Notes: generated by a model from the sequence alone, not told the origin. Shown: positions 56,031-64,000, counted from the stretch's first letter. The stretch is DNA of 64,000 nt from Mycolicibacterium sp. P9-22 (GCF_008329585.1 NZ_NPKP01000002.1:310001-374000), one strand, 5' to 3'. Translations and numbers: made by a program.

Positions 56031-57119
56031 TCACCACATCAGATCGTCGACGGCGATGCCCACCGAGTGCCTGCCCACCACGGTCAGCACCTGCTCGACA
56101 TTGCTTGCCACGTGCATGCGAGCGGTCTGGACATCCCGCCAGATCCGCTCCAGCAGCGCCGCGTCGGCGTCAGTACCGGGATCGTCGATCACCGCGCCGA
56201 CGGCGCGCAGCGCACGATCCGATGCCATCACCTGGTCACGCCTGGTCCGCAGCATCAACTCGGCATCCGGATAGCGTTCGCCGCGAACACAATCGAGCTG
56301 CTCGGCGACGTTGCGCCGGATCTGCATCATCGACAGTTCGATATCGGCGCGGGCCGGCGCAAGCGCGCTCGGCGCACCGTCGAGTACGCATCGGGCGGCA
56401 CCCAGCAACGGCATCGTCCCGGCCAACGTGTAGAGGGTCGGTTGGGGCAGTCGCTGCAGCGCGGGCAACGCGGGATCGGGCGCCGTGTCGAGCCAGCTGA
56501 ACGCGCGGTATTCCGGGACGAAGGCATCGGTGACGATGACGTCGTCGGCACCGATTCCGCGTAATCCCAATCCATTCCAGGTGGGTTCCACGGTGTAGTC
56601 GCTGCGCGGGACCAGTACCGCCATGAAGTCCTGCGCCGCGCCGTCGGCGCCGACCTTCAGCGCCGCGGCACTCAGCCAGGACGCGTAGGGTGACCCCGTG
56701 CACCGAGCCCAGCGGCCGCTGAGCCGAAAGCCGCCGGGCACGCGTTCCAGCCGTCCGGTCGGCGCGTATGACGAGCACAGCAAGGTCCGCGGATCGCCAC
56801 CCCAGAGTTCATGGAGCACCCGCCGGTCGCGGACCGACAATCCCCAGTTGTTGACCGCCAGCCAGCCGGCCAGCCAGCCCGTCGACATGCACGCCGAGGA
56901 CAGCTCGCGGGTGGCGGTCAGGTAGATGTCGGGGTCGGCGTCCAGACCACCGAAGTCCGGGGGCTGCAGCAGGGCAAAGTAACCGGCCTCGTGCAGCCGG
57001 GCGATCACTGCACGGTCCACCACACCCGAGCGGTCGACATCGGCGGCGGCCGCGGCGACCTCGGGGAGCAGGTCGCGGACCGAACTGAGCACAGACTGCG
57101 ACGTACTCTCCCTCGTCAT
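56031..57119 (-). CDS. Acyl-CoA dehydrogenase-fold flavin-dependent monooxygenase (HsaA/HpaH-like)
   Basis: A 362-residue protein of the acyl-CoA dehydrogenase fold but lacking the usual catalytic Glu motif. Segments LHEAGYFALLQPPDFGG, ACMSTGWLAGWLAVNNW, VPGGFRLSGRWARCTGSPYASW and GLGLRGIGADDVIVTDAFVPE follow two-component oxygenases such as HsaA that use reduced flavin from a partner reductase. A flavin reductase gene lies at 62103-62621 and could be that partner (inference). Divergent from a related shorter gene across 58 bp. Substrate unknown. Confidence 0.8.
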   Translation of the reverse strand: MTRESTSQSVLSSVRDLLPEVAAAAADVDRSGVVDRAVIARLHEAGYFALLQPPDFGGLDADPDIYLTATRELSSACMSTGWLAGWLAVNNWGLSVRDRRVLHELWGGDPRTLLCSSYAPTGRLERVPGGFRLSGRWARCTGSPYASWLSAAALKVGADGAAQDFMAVLVPRSDYTVEPTWNGLGLRGIGADDVIVTDAFVPEYRAFSWLDTAPDPALPALQRLPQPTLYTLAGTMPLLGAARCVLDGAPSALAPARADIELSMMQIRRNVAEQLDCVRGERYPDAELMLRTRRDQVMASDRALRAVGAVIDDPGTDADAALLERIWRDVQTARMHVASNVEQVLTVVGRHSVGIAVDDLMW

Positions 57120-57177
57120 CGATTTCGGCGTGCGACGATCGTGTGTATATCAGTCCCCGTCACCGCTGGAGGTGGAT

Positions 57178-58005
57178 ATGTCGCAATCGGCCGTTGACGG
57201 TTCGCGTGCATACCGCCTGATGCAACCGCCGGCGCACGAGGGTCTCGGGCTCCCGCCGGACGAATTCATCGGGGCGGTAGGCGCAATCGCCGCCACCGAT
57301 GGATCCCTCGGTTGGCTGGCCGGCAGCTACGGTGTCGCGGCGCGGGCGCTGGCACCCGTGGCGGCCGAGCAGGTGTGGGGTGCCAGTCCTGACGCGCTGG
57401 TGACCGTCGCCCATCACGGGTCGGCGCGGCTGACCGACGGCGAGCTGACCGGGCGATGGAGATCGGTCGTCGGCGCCGAACATGCCGACTGGTTTCTGCT
57501 CGCCTGCGATGGCACGTATGTACTGGTCCCGAAGGGCCGCGTCGACGTCGACCTCGACGCCCGGCCCGCTGCCCTGCCCGGCGTGGGGATCGGCGATGTG
57601 ACGATCACGGACTTCAACGTCGACGACCATCACACAGCCGACCGCGCCGTGGCCGCGGCTGCCGCGGCCGCCGCCGTGGTGGGGTCGGCCTTGGGTGGGT
57701 GGCGCCGGCACGTCGATCAGGTGCGCGCCCGGTTGGCGATCTCCTACGGCGGCGACGAGATCACCGATGATGCCGCCGCCCAGATTGCCCGCAGCGCATC
57801 GGATATCGACGCCTCGCGGCTGCAGATCGAGACGGCGGGGTTCTCCGCTGGCATGGCGCCCTATCAACAAGCGATCGCCCGGGCACGTGGCGCGGCCGAC
57901 CGCCTCTTGGCCAGCAGCCGGCACGCTCTCGACGCCTCGGACCCGGTGACGGCCGCCTGGCGCGATGTGCACGCAGGCTGCCGGCTGGCCGCCGCGATCA
58001 TGTGA
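57178..58005 (+). CDS. Short acyl-CoA dehydrogenase-fold protein
   Basis: A 275-residue relative of the protein at 56031-57119, about 90 residues shorter. It keeps the middle and C-terminal features (GAIAATDGSLGWLAGSYG, DGELTGRWRSVVGAEHADWFLLAC, LPGVGIGDVTITDFNVDD and a late helical bundle) but has only a remnant of the N-terminal helical domain. GGAGG 5 nt before the ATG at 57178 supports the start; an upstream start would add only 16 residues. It may be an accessory or regulatory subunit of the divergent oxygenase, or a decayed copy. Confidence 0.72.
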   Translation: MSQSAVDGSRAYRLMQPPAHEGLGLPPDEFIGAVGAIAATDGSLGWLAGSYGVAARALAPVAAEQVWGASPDALVTVAHHGSARLTDGELTGRWRSVVGAEHADWFLLACDGTYVLVPKGRVDVDLDARPAALPGVGIGDVTITDFNVDDHHTADRAVAAAAAAAAVVGSALGGWRRHVDQVRARLAISYGGDEITDDAAAQIARSASDIDASRLQIETAGFSAGMAPYQQAIARARGAADRLLASSRHALDASDPVTAAWRDVHAGCRLAAAIM

Positions 58006-58046
58006 TGCTCGCACGATCGGCGTAGGTCGGGGGGTCACGCACCGTG

Positions 58047-59201
58047 CTAACGCAGCAGTGCCCGGCTCATGACCAGTCGTTGGATTTGGTTGGTGCCCTC
58101 GTAGATCTGAGTGATCTTGGCGTCACGCATGAACCGTTCGACGGGGAAATCGGTCGTGTAGCCGGCTCCGCCGAACAGCTGCACCGCATCGGTGGTGACC
58201 TCCATGGCGATATCGGAGGCAAAACACTTCGATGCCGCCGAGATGAAACCCAGATCGGGTTCGCCACGCTCGGCACGAGCCGCTGCGCTGTAGACCATCA
58301 GCCGGGCCGCCTCCACCTTCATAGCCATATCGGCGAGCATGAACTGCACGCCCTGGAAGTCACTGACCGATCTGCCGAATTGCCTGCGATCCTTGGTGTA
58401 CGCGATCGCCGCGTCAACAGCGCCTTGCGCAATACCGACCGCTTGGGCACCTATGGTCGGGCGCGTGTGATCCAACGTGGCCAGCGCCGTCTTGAACCCG
58501 GTACCGGGTTCACCGATCATCCGGTCGCCGGGGATCCGGCAGTTGTCGAAATACAACTCGGTCGTCGGCGATCCCTTGATGCCCAGCTTGCGTTCCTTGG
58601 GCCCGACGGTGAAGCCCTCGTCGTCCAGGTGCACCATGAACGCCGAAATGCCATTGGCTCCTTCATTCGGATCGGTCACCGCCATCACCGTGTACCACGA
58701 TGACTTACCGCCGTTGGTGATCCACGCCTTGGCCCCGTTGAGAACCCAGTCGTCACCGACCGGTCTCGCCCTGGTCTTCATCCCGGCAGCGTCAGATCCA
58801 GCTTCGCGCTCGGACAGCGCATACGAGGCCAACGCACCGTCCACCAGATCGGGCAGGACCTTCTTCTTCAAATCCTCACTTCCCCGCAAGATCAACCCCA
58901 TCGTGCCCAACTTGTTGACCGCTGGAATCAACGACGCCGAGGCATCGACACGGGCCACCTCTTCGACCACGATGCATGCCGCCACCGAATCCGCGCCCTG
59001 CCCGCCGTACTCCTCCGGTACATGCACCGCGTTGAAGCCCGACGTGTTCAACGCGGACAACGCCTCCTGCGGAAATCGCGAATTCTCGTCACAGTCAGCG
59101 GCATGAGGAGCGATCTCTTTCTCCGCCAGGCCCCGAATCGCTGCCCGAAGTTCCCGTAGCTCCCCCGGCAACTGAAACAGCCCGAATGAAGAATTACTCA
59201 A
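58047..59201 (-). CDS. Acyl-CoA dehydrogenase, FadE25-like
   Basis: A 384-residue acyl-CoA dehydrogenase. LREAIRGLAEKEIAP-type start, FNAVHVPEEYGGQGADSVAAC, ALSEREAGSDAAGMKTRA, KLGIKGSPTTELYFDNCRIPGD, GTGFKTALATLDHTRPTIGAQA and FMRDAKITQIYEGTNQIQRL with the catalytic Glu. The match to my recollection of M. tuberculosis FadE25 (Rv3274c) is very close over the whole length. FadE25 itself lies next to propionyl-CoA carboxylase genes, so this is probably a paralogue recruited to the cluster. Last gene of the minus-strand operon; oxidises an acyl-CoA to enoyl-CoA. Confidence 0.9.
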   Translation of the reverse strand: MSNSSFGLFQLPGELRELRAAIRGLAEKEIAPHAADCDENSRFPQEALSALNTSGFNAVHVPEEYGGQGADSVAACIVVEEVARVDASASLIPAVNKLGTMGLILRGSEDLKKKVLPDLVDGALASYALSEREAGSDAAGMKTRARPVGDDWVLNGAKAWITNGGKSSWYTVMAVTDPNEGANGISAFMVHLDDEGFTVGPKERKLGIKGSPTTELYFDNCRIPGDRMIGEPGTGFKTALATLDHTRPTIGAQAVGIAQGAVDAAIAYTKDRRQFGRSVSDFQGVQFMLADMAMKVEAARLMVYSAAARAERGEPDLGFISAASKCFASDIAMEVTTDAVQLFGGAGYTTDFPVERFMRDAKITQIYEGTNQIQRLVMSRALLR

Positions 59202-59298
59202 TGTTCTCTTCTCTGCGTCTGGTAATCGAATACGTCACGGGCATTGCTCTGGTCGATGTGCCGACGACACTTGCGCGATCGTCGCAACCGGCCCGCGA

Positions 59299-60921
59299 CT
59301 ACCCGTTGATCCTGGTGGCGTGTCCGGTCCATTCGGCTTCACGAAGCTCGTTCTTGCGAACTTTGCCGGTCGATGTTCTCGGCAAGGCGAGGACGAATTC
59401 GATGACGCTCGGCGCCTTGTACGACGCGATGCGTGACTTGACATGTGCGATGAGTTCGGCTTCCGCGACCTGCTTTTCGTTCTTGATGACCACGAACGCC
59501 TTCGGCCGCTCACCCCATTTGTCGTCCGGCGTACCCACGACGGCGGCCTCCAGCACCGAAGGATGGGTCAGGATCGCGTGCTCCACCTCGATGGTCGAGA
59601 TGTTCTCGCCACCGGAGATGACTATGTCCTTCGCGCGGTCGCGGAGTTGCACGTATCCGTCGGTGTGCATGACACCCAGATCCCCCGAATGAAACCAGCC
59701 CCCCACGGTCGCCTTCCGGGTACCGACTTCATCGTTGTAGTAGCCCTTCATCACGCCGTTGCCGCGCATGACGATCTCACCCATCTCGGCGCCGTCCGCG
59801 GCCACATCGACCAATTCTCCTGTTGCGGACAGAGTCTCGCGAACGACTCGTACGCGATCGCCGGCGATCAGGCCGACGCCTTGTCGGGCCATCAGTTGCG
59901 CCTGACGTTCGTCGTCATATCGTGCCCATTCGGGCTGCGGCTCGCACACTGCGTACGGGCCGTAGGTCTCGGTGAGACCGTACATGTGCACGATGGTTGC
60001 GCCCAGCGTTCGCATGGCGGCGATGATGGTGGGGCTCGGTGGGGCCCCTCCATTGGCGATGGTGAGCGGAGCGGCCAGGACGTGCGACTGCTCGGCGTGC
60101 GCCAGGATGGTGAGAACCGTTGGAGCTCCGCTGAGATGCGTGATGTGGTGCTCATCGATCGAACCCCACACTGTCTCGGCGCGCACCGACCGGAGGCAGT
60201 AATGGGCGCCCAGAGCGGCTGTGACGCCCCAGGTTGCGCACCACCCGTTGCAGTGGAACATGGGCAGTGTCCACAGATACCTGGTGGACTGCGTGAACCC
60301 GGAATGATGAATCCCGCTGAGCGCACTGAGATAGGCGCCTCGGTGGCAGTACATGACTCCCTTCGGCCGGCCGGTCGTGCCGGAGGTGTAGTTGATGGCG
60401 ATCGTGCGCGCCTCGTCATCGATCTCCCATGGGAGATCAGCATCGTCACCGCGGGTGACAAACTGCGCATAACTGACCGAGTCGGCGGCGTCCGGCATCG
60501 TGCCGTCGATTGCGGGCAGCACGACCCATTCGCCGACAGTGGTGAAATCGGGAGTCGACTTGGGCAGACCCTCGATGAGCTCGCCATCGCCGAACAGTAT
60601 CCGTGCTCCGGAGTGCCGGATGATGTACCCGATTTCAGAGGCAGTGAGACGGGTATTGATCGCTACCAGGACGCCTCGCGCCAGCGGGACCGCGTAGTGG
60701 GCGATCAGCATCTCGGCCGAATTGCCGGCCAGATAGGCAACGCGCTCGCCATCGGTGATACCGGAGGCGCGCAGCGCGTTGGCCAGCTGCTGCACTGCTA
60801 CGCCGAACTGGCGGTAGGTCCAGCGCCGCTCACCGTCGACGATGGCAACCTTGTCGGGTACGACTTCGCTTGCTCGTTGCAGAAAACGAACTGGTGTCAG
60901 GGCGACATCAAGGCATGTCAT
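59299..60921 (-). CDS. Acyl-CoA ligase (AMP-binding, medium/long-chain type)
   Basis: A 540-residue ANL-superfamily ligase with INYTSGTTGRPKGVMY (P-loop), GAPPSPTIIAAMRTLG, VHMYGLTETYGPYAVC, WFHSGDLGVMHTDGYVQLRDRAKDIVISGGENIS and the C-terminal lysine motif PRTSTGKVRKNEL. It activates a carboxylic acid to its CoA ester through an acyl-adenylate, presumably the substrate of the downstream FadE25-like dehydrogenase. The ATG at 60921 (MTCLDVA) is chosen for GAGGAG about 9 nt upstream. Fifth gene of the operon as visible. The acid is unknown. Confidence 0.9.
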   Translation of the reverse strand: MTCLDVALTPVRFLQRASEVVPDKVAIVDGERRWTYRQFGVAVQQLANALRASGITDGERVAYLAGNSAEMLIAHYAVPLARGVLVAINTRLTASEIGYIIRHSGARILFGDGELIEGLPKSTPDFTTVGEWVVLPAIDGTMPDAADSVSYAQFVTRGDDADLPWEIDDEARTIAINYTSGTTGRPKGVMYCHRGAYLSALSGIHHSGFTQSTRYLWTLPMFHCNGWCATWGVTAALGAHYCLRSVRAETVWGSIDEHHITHLSGAPTVLTILAHAEQSHVLAAPLTIANGGAPPSPTIIAAMRTLGATIVHMYGLTETYGPYAVCEPQPEWARYDDERQAQLMARQGVGLIAGDRVRVVRETLSATGELVDVAADGAEMGEIVMRGNGVMKGYYNDEVGTRKATVGGWFHSGDLGVMHTDGYVQLRDRAKDIVISGGENISTIEVEHAILTHPSVLEAAVVGTPDDKWGERPKAFVVIKNEKQVAEAELIAHVKSRIASYKAPSVIEFVLALPRTSTGKVRKNELREAEWTGHATRING

Positions 60922-60981
60922 GGGAGTTCTCCTCAAAGGGAAACGCTGTCAACCGAGCTCACGCCGAGTGCGGTCGACGGG

Positions 60982-62103
60982 TCAATTAGATTGTCCAACA
61001 ACATTATTGGTGACGGCCGCGGCAGAATCGGGCCCGGAGCCCGAGTCGGCCGAGGGCAGGTGAAGGATGAGGTACGTCCCGGTGCCGGTGCCGTCCGGCC
61101 ATCCCACGACGCGCGCGCTGTCAAAGCCGAAGTACCGCATTGTGGCGGTGATACATCCACGCGCCAGCTCATGGTCTGCGACGGTGTATCGAGTGGTGCC
61201 GCTGGAGCTCTTGCGGAGGTAGATCAACATTCCACCGTTAGCCGCCACCCGCGCGCGGTAGGTGTCGAATCGCGCTCGGCAACCACAGTGCGGTCCCATC
61301 GGATCACGGTGTGAACACTCGTTGACGACATAGACAGATGGCACTCTTCGAGGCGACGACGCACGTACCAGCACCGTGTGTTGTGCGCCTGTCACTTCGT
61401 CATCGAAGTCGACGACGAGGGTCGACTTGTTCCCGATGTCGGCGTGGCGTTCGGCGACGGGACGAATGCGACCGGTGTATCCATTGCCGAAATGAATGCG
61501 GTGGTGAACGACGTCATCGACGGCGACCAGCGCCAAGCGGTGATCGTCTACAAAGACGGACAATTCGGTCCCCATCAGCAGACGCCCGCTGCTCTGGTCG
61601 AGGAGGGTGGCGGTCAGCGCCAACGGCGCCAGACCGGCGATATCGCACAGATCGATCGCTGCCTCCGCTGGGGCGTGCCTCGCCACTACGCCTTGTTCAG
61701 CCGTTCTGATCGGTACCACATGTCCGGGCCGGAGCAGGTCATCCGGTCGCGCCGCAGGGTTGGACAACACGCGGGCCGTGTGGGCGCGGTCGATTGCGCT
61801 GATACCTGTCCCGACTCCCACAGCGTCCACCCCGACTCCGAACACCGGTGTGTCCGGCTCCTGACGACCGGGCGCGACCATGGGCGGCAGATCCAGGGCG
61901 TCTGCCCTGCTCGAACGCATCGCGGCGCAGAGGAATCCCGATGTATGCCGGATCGTCCAGGCAGTCCAGGAAGGTTCTGCGAGCGCGCCCGCCATCACGA
62001 CTTCGGCCGATTCCTCGCCGCCGCGACCATGTGTGATCAGCACGGGCCTGCCAAGTGCCAGATCGTTGATCGCGGGTCCGAGTGAACGCATCGATGCTCG
62101 CAT
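60982..62103 (-). CDS. Degenerate RibBA-like fusion protein (DHBP synthase / GTP cyclohydrolase II homologue)
   Basis: A 373-residue fusion. Residues about 1-200 resemble RibB: GRPVLITHGRGGEESAEVVM at the acidic loop, SGFLCAAM, GTGISAIDRAHTA, LRPGHVVPIRT and APAEAAIDLCDIAGLAP. Residues about 210-360 resemble RibA with Cys263, Cys273 and Cys275 (CX9CXC instead of CX10CXC). The RibA catalytic EGRGIGL stretch is replaced by KSSSGTTRYTVADHELA, and the RibB DDEDRENEGD loop is changed. Riboflavin precursor synthesis is therefore doubtful; a related ring-opening or C-C rearranging reaction is conceivable. Its ATG shares one base with the upstream flavin reductase stop (TAATG). Confidence 0.78.
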   Translation of the reverse strand: MRASMRSLGPAINDLALGRPVLITHGRGGEESAEVVMAGALAEPSWTAWTIRHTSGFLCAAMRSSRADALDLPPMVAPGRQEPDTPVFGVGVDAVGVGTGISAIDRAHTARVLSNPAARPDDLLRPGHVVPIRTAEQGVVARHAPAEAAIDLCDIAGLAPLALTATLLDQSSGRLLMGTELSVFVDDHRLALVAVDDVVHHRIHFGNGYTGRIRPVAERHADIGNKSTLVVDFDDEVTGAQHTVLVRASSPRRVPSVYVVNECSHRDPMGPHCGCRARFDTYRARVAANGGMLIYLRKSSSGTTRYTVADHELARGCITATMRYFGFDSARVVGWPDGTGTGTYLILHLPSADSGSGPDSAAAVTNNVVGQSN

Positions 62104-62621
62104 TACTCGTCGACACTGAGGAGGGTGCGATAGCCACTGTCGTGAAAGATCAGCGGTGTGCTGGACTCATCGATTGCGGCCAGATGGACCTGCAAGATCA
62201 CCACGTCGTGGTCACCGGCAGGAATGGATGAGGAAATGCTGCAGTCGAACCAGGCGGCGGCATCCTCGAGAAAGACTGCGTCGGAATCACTGGCGAACCA
62301 GGAAAGACCCTTGAATCGGTCGGTGGCCTTCGACGAGAGCTGACGAGATGCGGTCTGGTGTTCGGAGGACAGCACCGAGATGCCCAGGTGCTCCCCGCTC
62401 GACAGAACCGGCCACGTGGTGGACGTGTGTTGCACGCAGATCGATACCAACGCGGGATCCATCGAGACGGGGGTGAATGAGGTTGCCACGATTCCGACGG
62501 GGACACCTTCGCGCAGCGCGCACAGCGCGGCGACGCCGGTGGGATAGCGTCCGTAGAGTCGGCGCAGTCTGGAGATGTCCGGAGCATCGTCTGCGGATCG
62601 CACAGGTTCAAGAACGATCAT
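62103..62621 (-). CDS. Flavin reductase-like protein (NAD(P)H:FMN/FAD oxidoreductase)
   Basis: A 172-residue flavin-reductase-domain protein with LRRLYGRYPTGVAALCAL (flavin-binding GRYPTGV), PVGIVATSFTPVSMDPALVSICVQ, STTWPVL and FDCSISSSIPAGDHDVVILQV (GDH motif), as in HpaC/ActVB-type reductases that give reduced flavin to two-component monooxygenases. AAAGGGTGG precedes the ATG at 62621. Coupled to the RibBA-like gene by a 1-bp stop/start overlap. No oxygenase gene lies inside this operon as visible; the nearest candidates are the acyl-CoA-dehydrogenase-fold proteins at 56-58 kb. Confidence 0.86.
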   Translation of the reverse strand: MIVLEPVRSADDAPDISRLRRLYGRYPTGVAALCALREGVPVGIVATSFTPVSMDPALVSICVQHTSTTWPVLSSGEHLGISVLSSEHQTASRQLSSKATDRFKGLSWFASDSDAVFLEDAAAWFDCSISSSIPAGDHDVVILQVHLAAIDESSTPLIFHDSGYRTLLSVDE

Positions 62622-62692
62622 CGAACGCCACCCTTTCTGTGGTCACGCGGGACAGATTCGCGGGTGACCGGCCTCTTGTCGGTCGGTCCACC

Positions 62693-63451
62693 TCAGGCAC
62701 CTCGGGCATGCGCGTATTCGGCGATCAGGGACGAGACCGCGTCCAGGCATGCGTGCCCGATGGTCTCGCACGATCCCGCTGGGTCACCGAGAACGCCGTT
62801 GGGCGACACCGAGCCGATTCCGTCACTGAATGCTCGTTCGATCAGCGCCTGGTCGACCGTGCCGGCGTATCCGCGGGCGAATTGATCCGCCCGGACTCTA
62901 TCCGGATGCAGCACAAGCATTACCGAGGTCTCGGCGACATCCGCATGGCCGCCCACGTTCTCGCCCAGACCTCCGATACGGGCGGCGCACTCTCGCCAGG
63001 TATCAAGGATTGCATCGCCGTCGGTGAACATGATGACCGTCAGCGGGGCCAGGTGCTCGCGCAGTCGGGCTTCGAAATCACGCATGACGGGGTAGTTCCC
63101 GATGTGGCCCGAGAACAGAATCACCCGCTCGAATCCATGCCGCGCGAGGTGTGCGGTGTAGTCGAGGCAGGTGGACTCGAGTGTGGACGCTCGAAGGGAC
63201 AGCGTCCCAGGAAATCCCAAGTGGTGCGGTGAATACCCCACTCTGATGGTGGGGAGCACCAGCGCGTTACCGAGTCGCCGAGCGACGCGGACGGCGATCT
63301 CATCGGCATGATCGGCATCCATCGACAACGGGAGATGCCTGCCGTGCTGTTCGATTGCGCCCAACGGCAGGACGGCCGTGCGGAACCCGTCCGCAATCGC
63401 CGTGCCGATCTCCGGACTGGTCAGGTACTCGATCCGGACTTCGGTCGACAT
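62693..63451 (-). CDS. Creatininase-family amidohydrolase
   Basis: A 252-residue creatinine-amidohydrolase-family protein. Metal ligands are visible in VLPLGAIEQHGRHLPLSMDADHADEIA (E-x-H, D-x-x-H), VGYSPHHLGFPGTLSLRA, LFSGHIGNYP and a late Glu in HADVAETSVML. Members open cyclic amides (creatinine), act as formamide hydrolases in archaeal riboflavin synthesis (ArfB), or process mycofactocin (MftE). Flanked by a RibBA-like gene, an ArfB-type deformylase-like role on a pyrimidine is tempting but unproven. The ATG at 63451 lies 13 bp after the upstream ligase stop. Confidence 0.84.
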   Translation of the reverse strand: MSTEVRIEYLTSPEIGTAIADGFRTAVLPLGAIEQHGRHLPLSMDADHADEIAVRVARRLGNALVLPTIRVGYSPHHLGFPGTLSLRASTLESTCLDYTAHLARHGFERVILFSGHIGNYPVMRDFEARLREHLAPLTVIMFTDGDAILDTWRECAARIGGLGENVGGHADVAETSVMLVLHPDRVRADQFARGYAGTVDQALIERAFSDGIGSVSPNGVLGDPAGSCETIGHACLDAVSSLIAEYAHARGA

Positions 63452-63464
63452 CGGCACATCGGCA

Positions 63465-64000
63465 CTAGGCACGGTCGCCCCTGATGATGCGTGCCTGACG
63501 AGCGATCGCGTCATGTTCGCGGACGTCGTACATGTCGTCGATGAGATCGGTGAACGAGGCAACGACGTTGGCGCGGCGAATGGTGCCCTTGAGCGTCAAC
63601 TCACCGGCTTCGGCCGACAGTGGTCGTGGAAACACCCGGTAGTCCTTGATCTGGAGCGGTCGGGAGAGCTCGGAGTTGACACCGTCAATCCATCGACGCA
63701 GTGCCCTGTCGCGATCCTCGGGCCGCATCGTCTGCGCATCCGCGTTGACGGCCAGCAACACCGTGAGGTACTTGCGGCCCTCACCCACCACCACTGCCTC
63801 GTCCAGCAATGGACTGGCCTTCAGCTTCACCTCTATCGGCTGCGGGCTGACCGACTTGCCGCCGCTGGTCTTGATGAGATCCTTCGATCTGCCGATGATC
63901 TTCACCTCACCGTCGGAACCCAGATCCACCAGGTCTCCTGTGAGATACCAACCGTCACGCAACGCTTCCGAGGTGGCTTCTGGGTTGTTCCAGTAGCCGG
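63465..64000 (-). CDS. Acyl-CoA synthetase, C-terminal part (runs off right edge)
   Basis: The last ~178 residues of an AMP-binding ligase; the gene continues beyond the window. In frame from the edge it reads GYWNNPEATSEALRDGWYLTGDL, then GEVKIIGRSKDLIKTSGGKSVSPQPIE, LLDEAVVVGEGRKYLTVLLAVNAD and LTLKGTIRR near the end. This is the pattern of long-chain acyl-CoA synthetases (FadD15/AMP-dependent type with the GRSKDLIKTSGGK hinge). It is the most upstream visible gene of the creatininase-flavin reductase-RibBA-like operon and the operon's second ligase. Confidence 0.85.
   Translation of the reverse strand, partial: GYWNNPEATSEALRDGWYLTGDLVDLGSDGEVKIIGRSKDLIKTSGGKSVSPQPIEVKLKASPLLDEAVVVGEGRKYLTVLLAVNADAQTMRPEDRDRALRRWIDGVNSELSRPLQIKDYRVFPRPLSAEAGELTLKGTIRRANVVASFTDLIDDMYDVREHDAIARQARIIRGDRA

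Noticed and set aside
59443..61314. Long plus-strand open frame of about 620 codons
   Set aside because: It lies opposite the acyl-CoA ligase and RibBA-like genes, both with clear motifs; high-GC third-position bias explains the opposite-strand opening.

Overview
The window is high-GC actinobacterial DNA from a Mycobacterium/Mycolicibacterium-type chromosome. Evidence for this is gene content and order that follow the M. tuberculosis Rv3370c-Rv3416 interval: dnaE2, htdY, a two-domain fatty acyl-CoA reductase (acrA1 type), iunH, imuB, imuA', the small Rv3395A-type protein, guaA, a HAD/GH65 pair (Rv3400/Rv3401 type), choD, guaB3, guaB2, the Rv3412-type protein, rsdA, sigD, an Rv3415c-type protein and whiB3. 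GTG starts and leaderless-looking promoters also fit. No tRNA, rRNA, transposase, phage gene or CRISPR array was seen. The chromosome backbone appears intact, with metabolic gene sets inserted between the conserved genes.

Layout. 1-6.5 kb: N-terminal part of dnaE2 under a perfect SOS box, a duplicated carboxymuconolactone-decarboxylase-like Tat protein, an APC permease coupled to a universal stress protein, htdY and a HAD phosphatase. 6.5-18.8 kb: an accessory catabolic island with a lipoprotein, a permease and an aminoaldehyde dehydrogenase on the minus strand, and an omega-amino acid transaminase, glutaryl-CoA dehydrogenase, semialdehyde dehydrogenase and family III CoA-transferase on the plus strand. 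Two PucR regulators flank the plus-strand genes, and both have the same 30-bp dyad (TTGGACA-N16-TATCCAA) upstream. Together the genes read as aminoaldehyde -> 5-aminovalerate -> glutarate -> glutaryl-CoA -> crotonyl-CoA. 19-26 kb: acyl-CoA reductase, nucleoside hydrolase, a TetR/metallo-beta-lactamase-fold pair and the SOS-controlled imuA'-imuB. The mutasome partners dnaE2 and imuA'B are therefore about 25 kb apart under identical-type LexA boxes.

26-36 kb: a small exported protein with a strong terminator, a sedolisin-type protease translationally coupled to a zinc-ribbon polytopic membrane protein, and a five-gene cluster (esterase, SDR, diiron protein, Baeyer-Villiger monooxygenase, MerR) facing a mycolyltransferase-like esterase. 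36.5-41.2 kb: one tight minus-strand operon, URC1-type GTP-cyclohydrolase-II-like protein, DUF1688 (URC4) protein, uracil phosphoribosyltransferase and guaA. The first three match the URC uracil-degradation pathway described in yeasts, here attached to GMP synthesis. 41.4-53 kb is conserved mycobacterial core.

53-64 kb is accessory again: a secreted protein, an exported histidine phosphatase, an IclR regulator, two divergent acyl-CoA-dehydrogenase-fold proteins, and a minus-strand operon running off the right edge. In order of transcription the operon holds an acyl-CoA ligase, a creatininase-family amidohydrolase, a flavin reductase, a degenerate RibBA-like fusion, a second acyl-CoA ligase and a FadE25-like acyl-CoA dehydrogenase. 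I recognise no described pathway with this set. It and the URC-guaA operon are the best candidates for undescribed biology here. Assignments rest on reading motifs and on remembered family members; no database search was possible.
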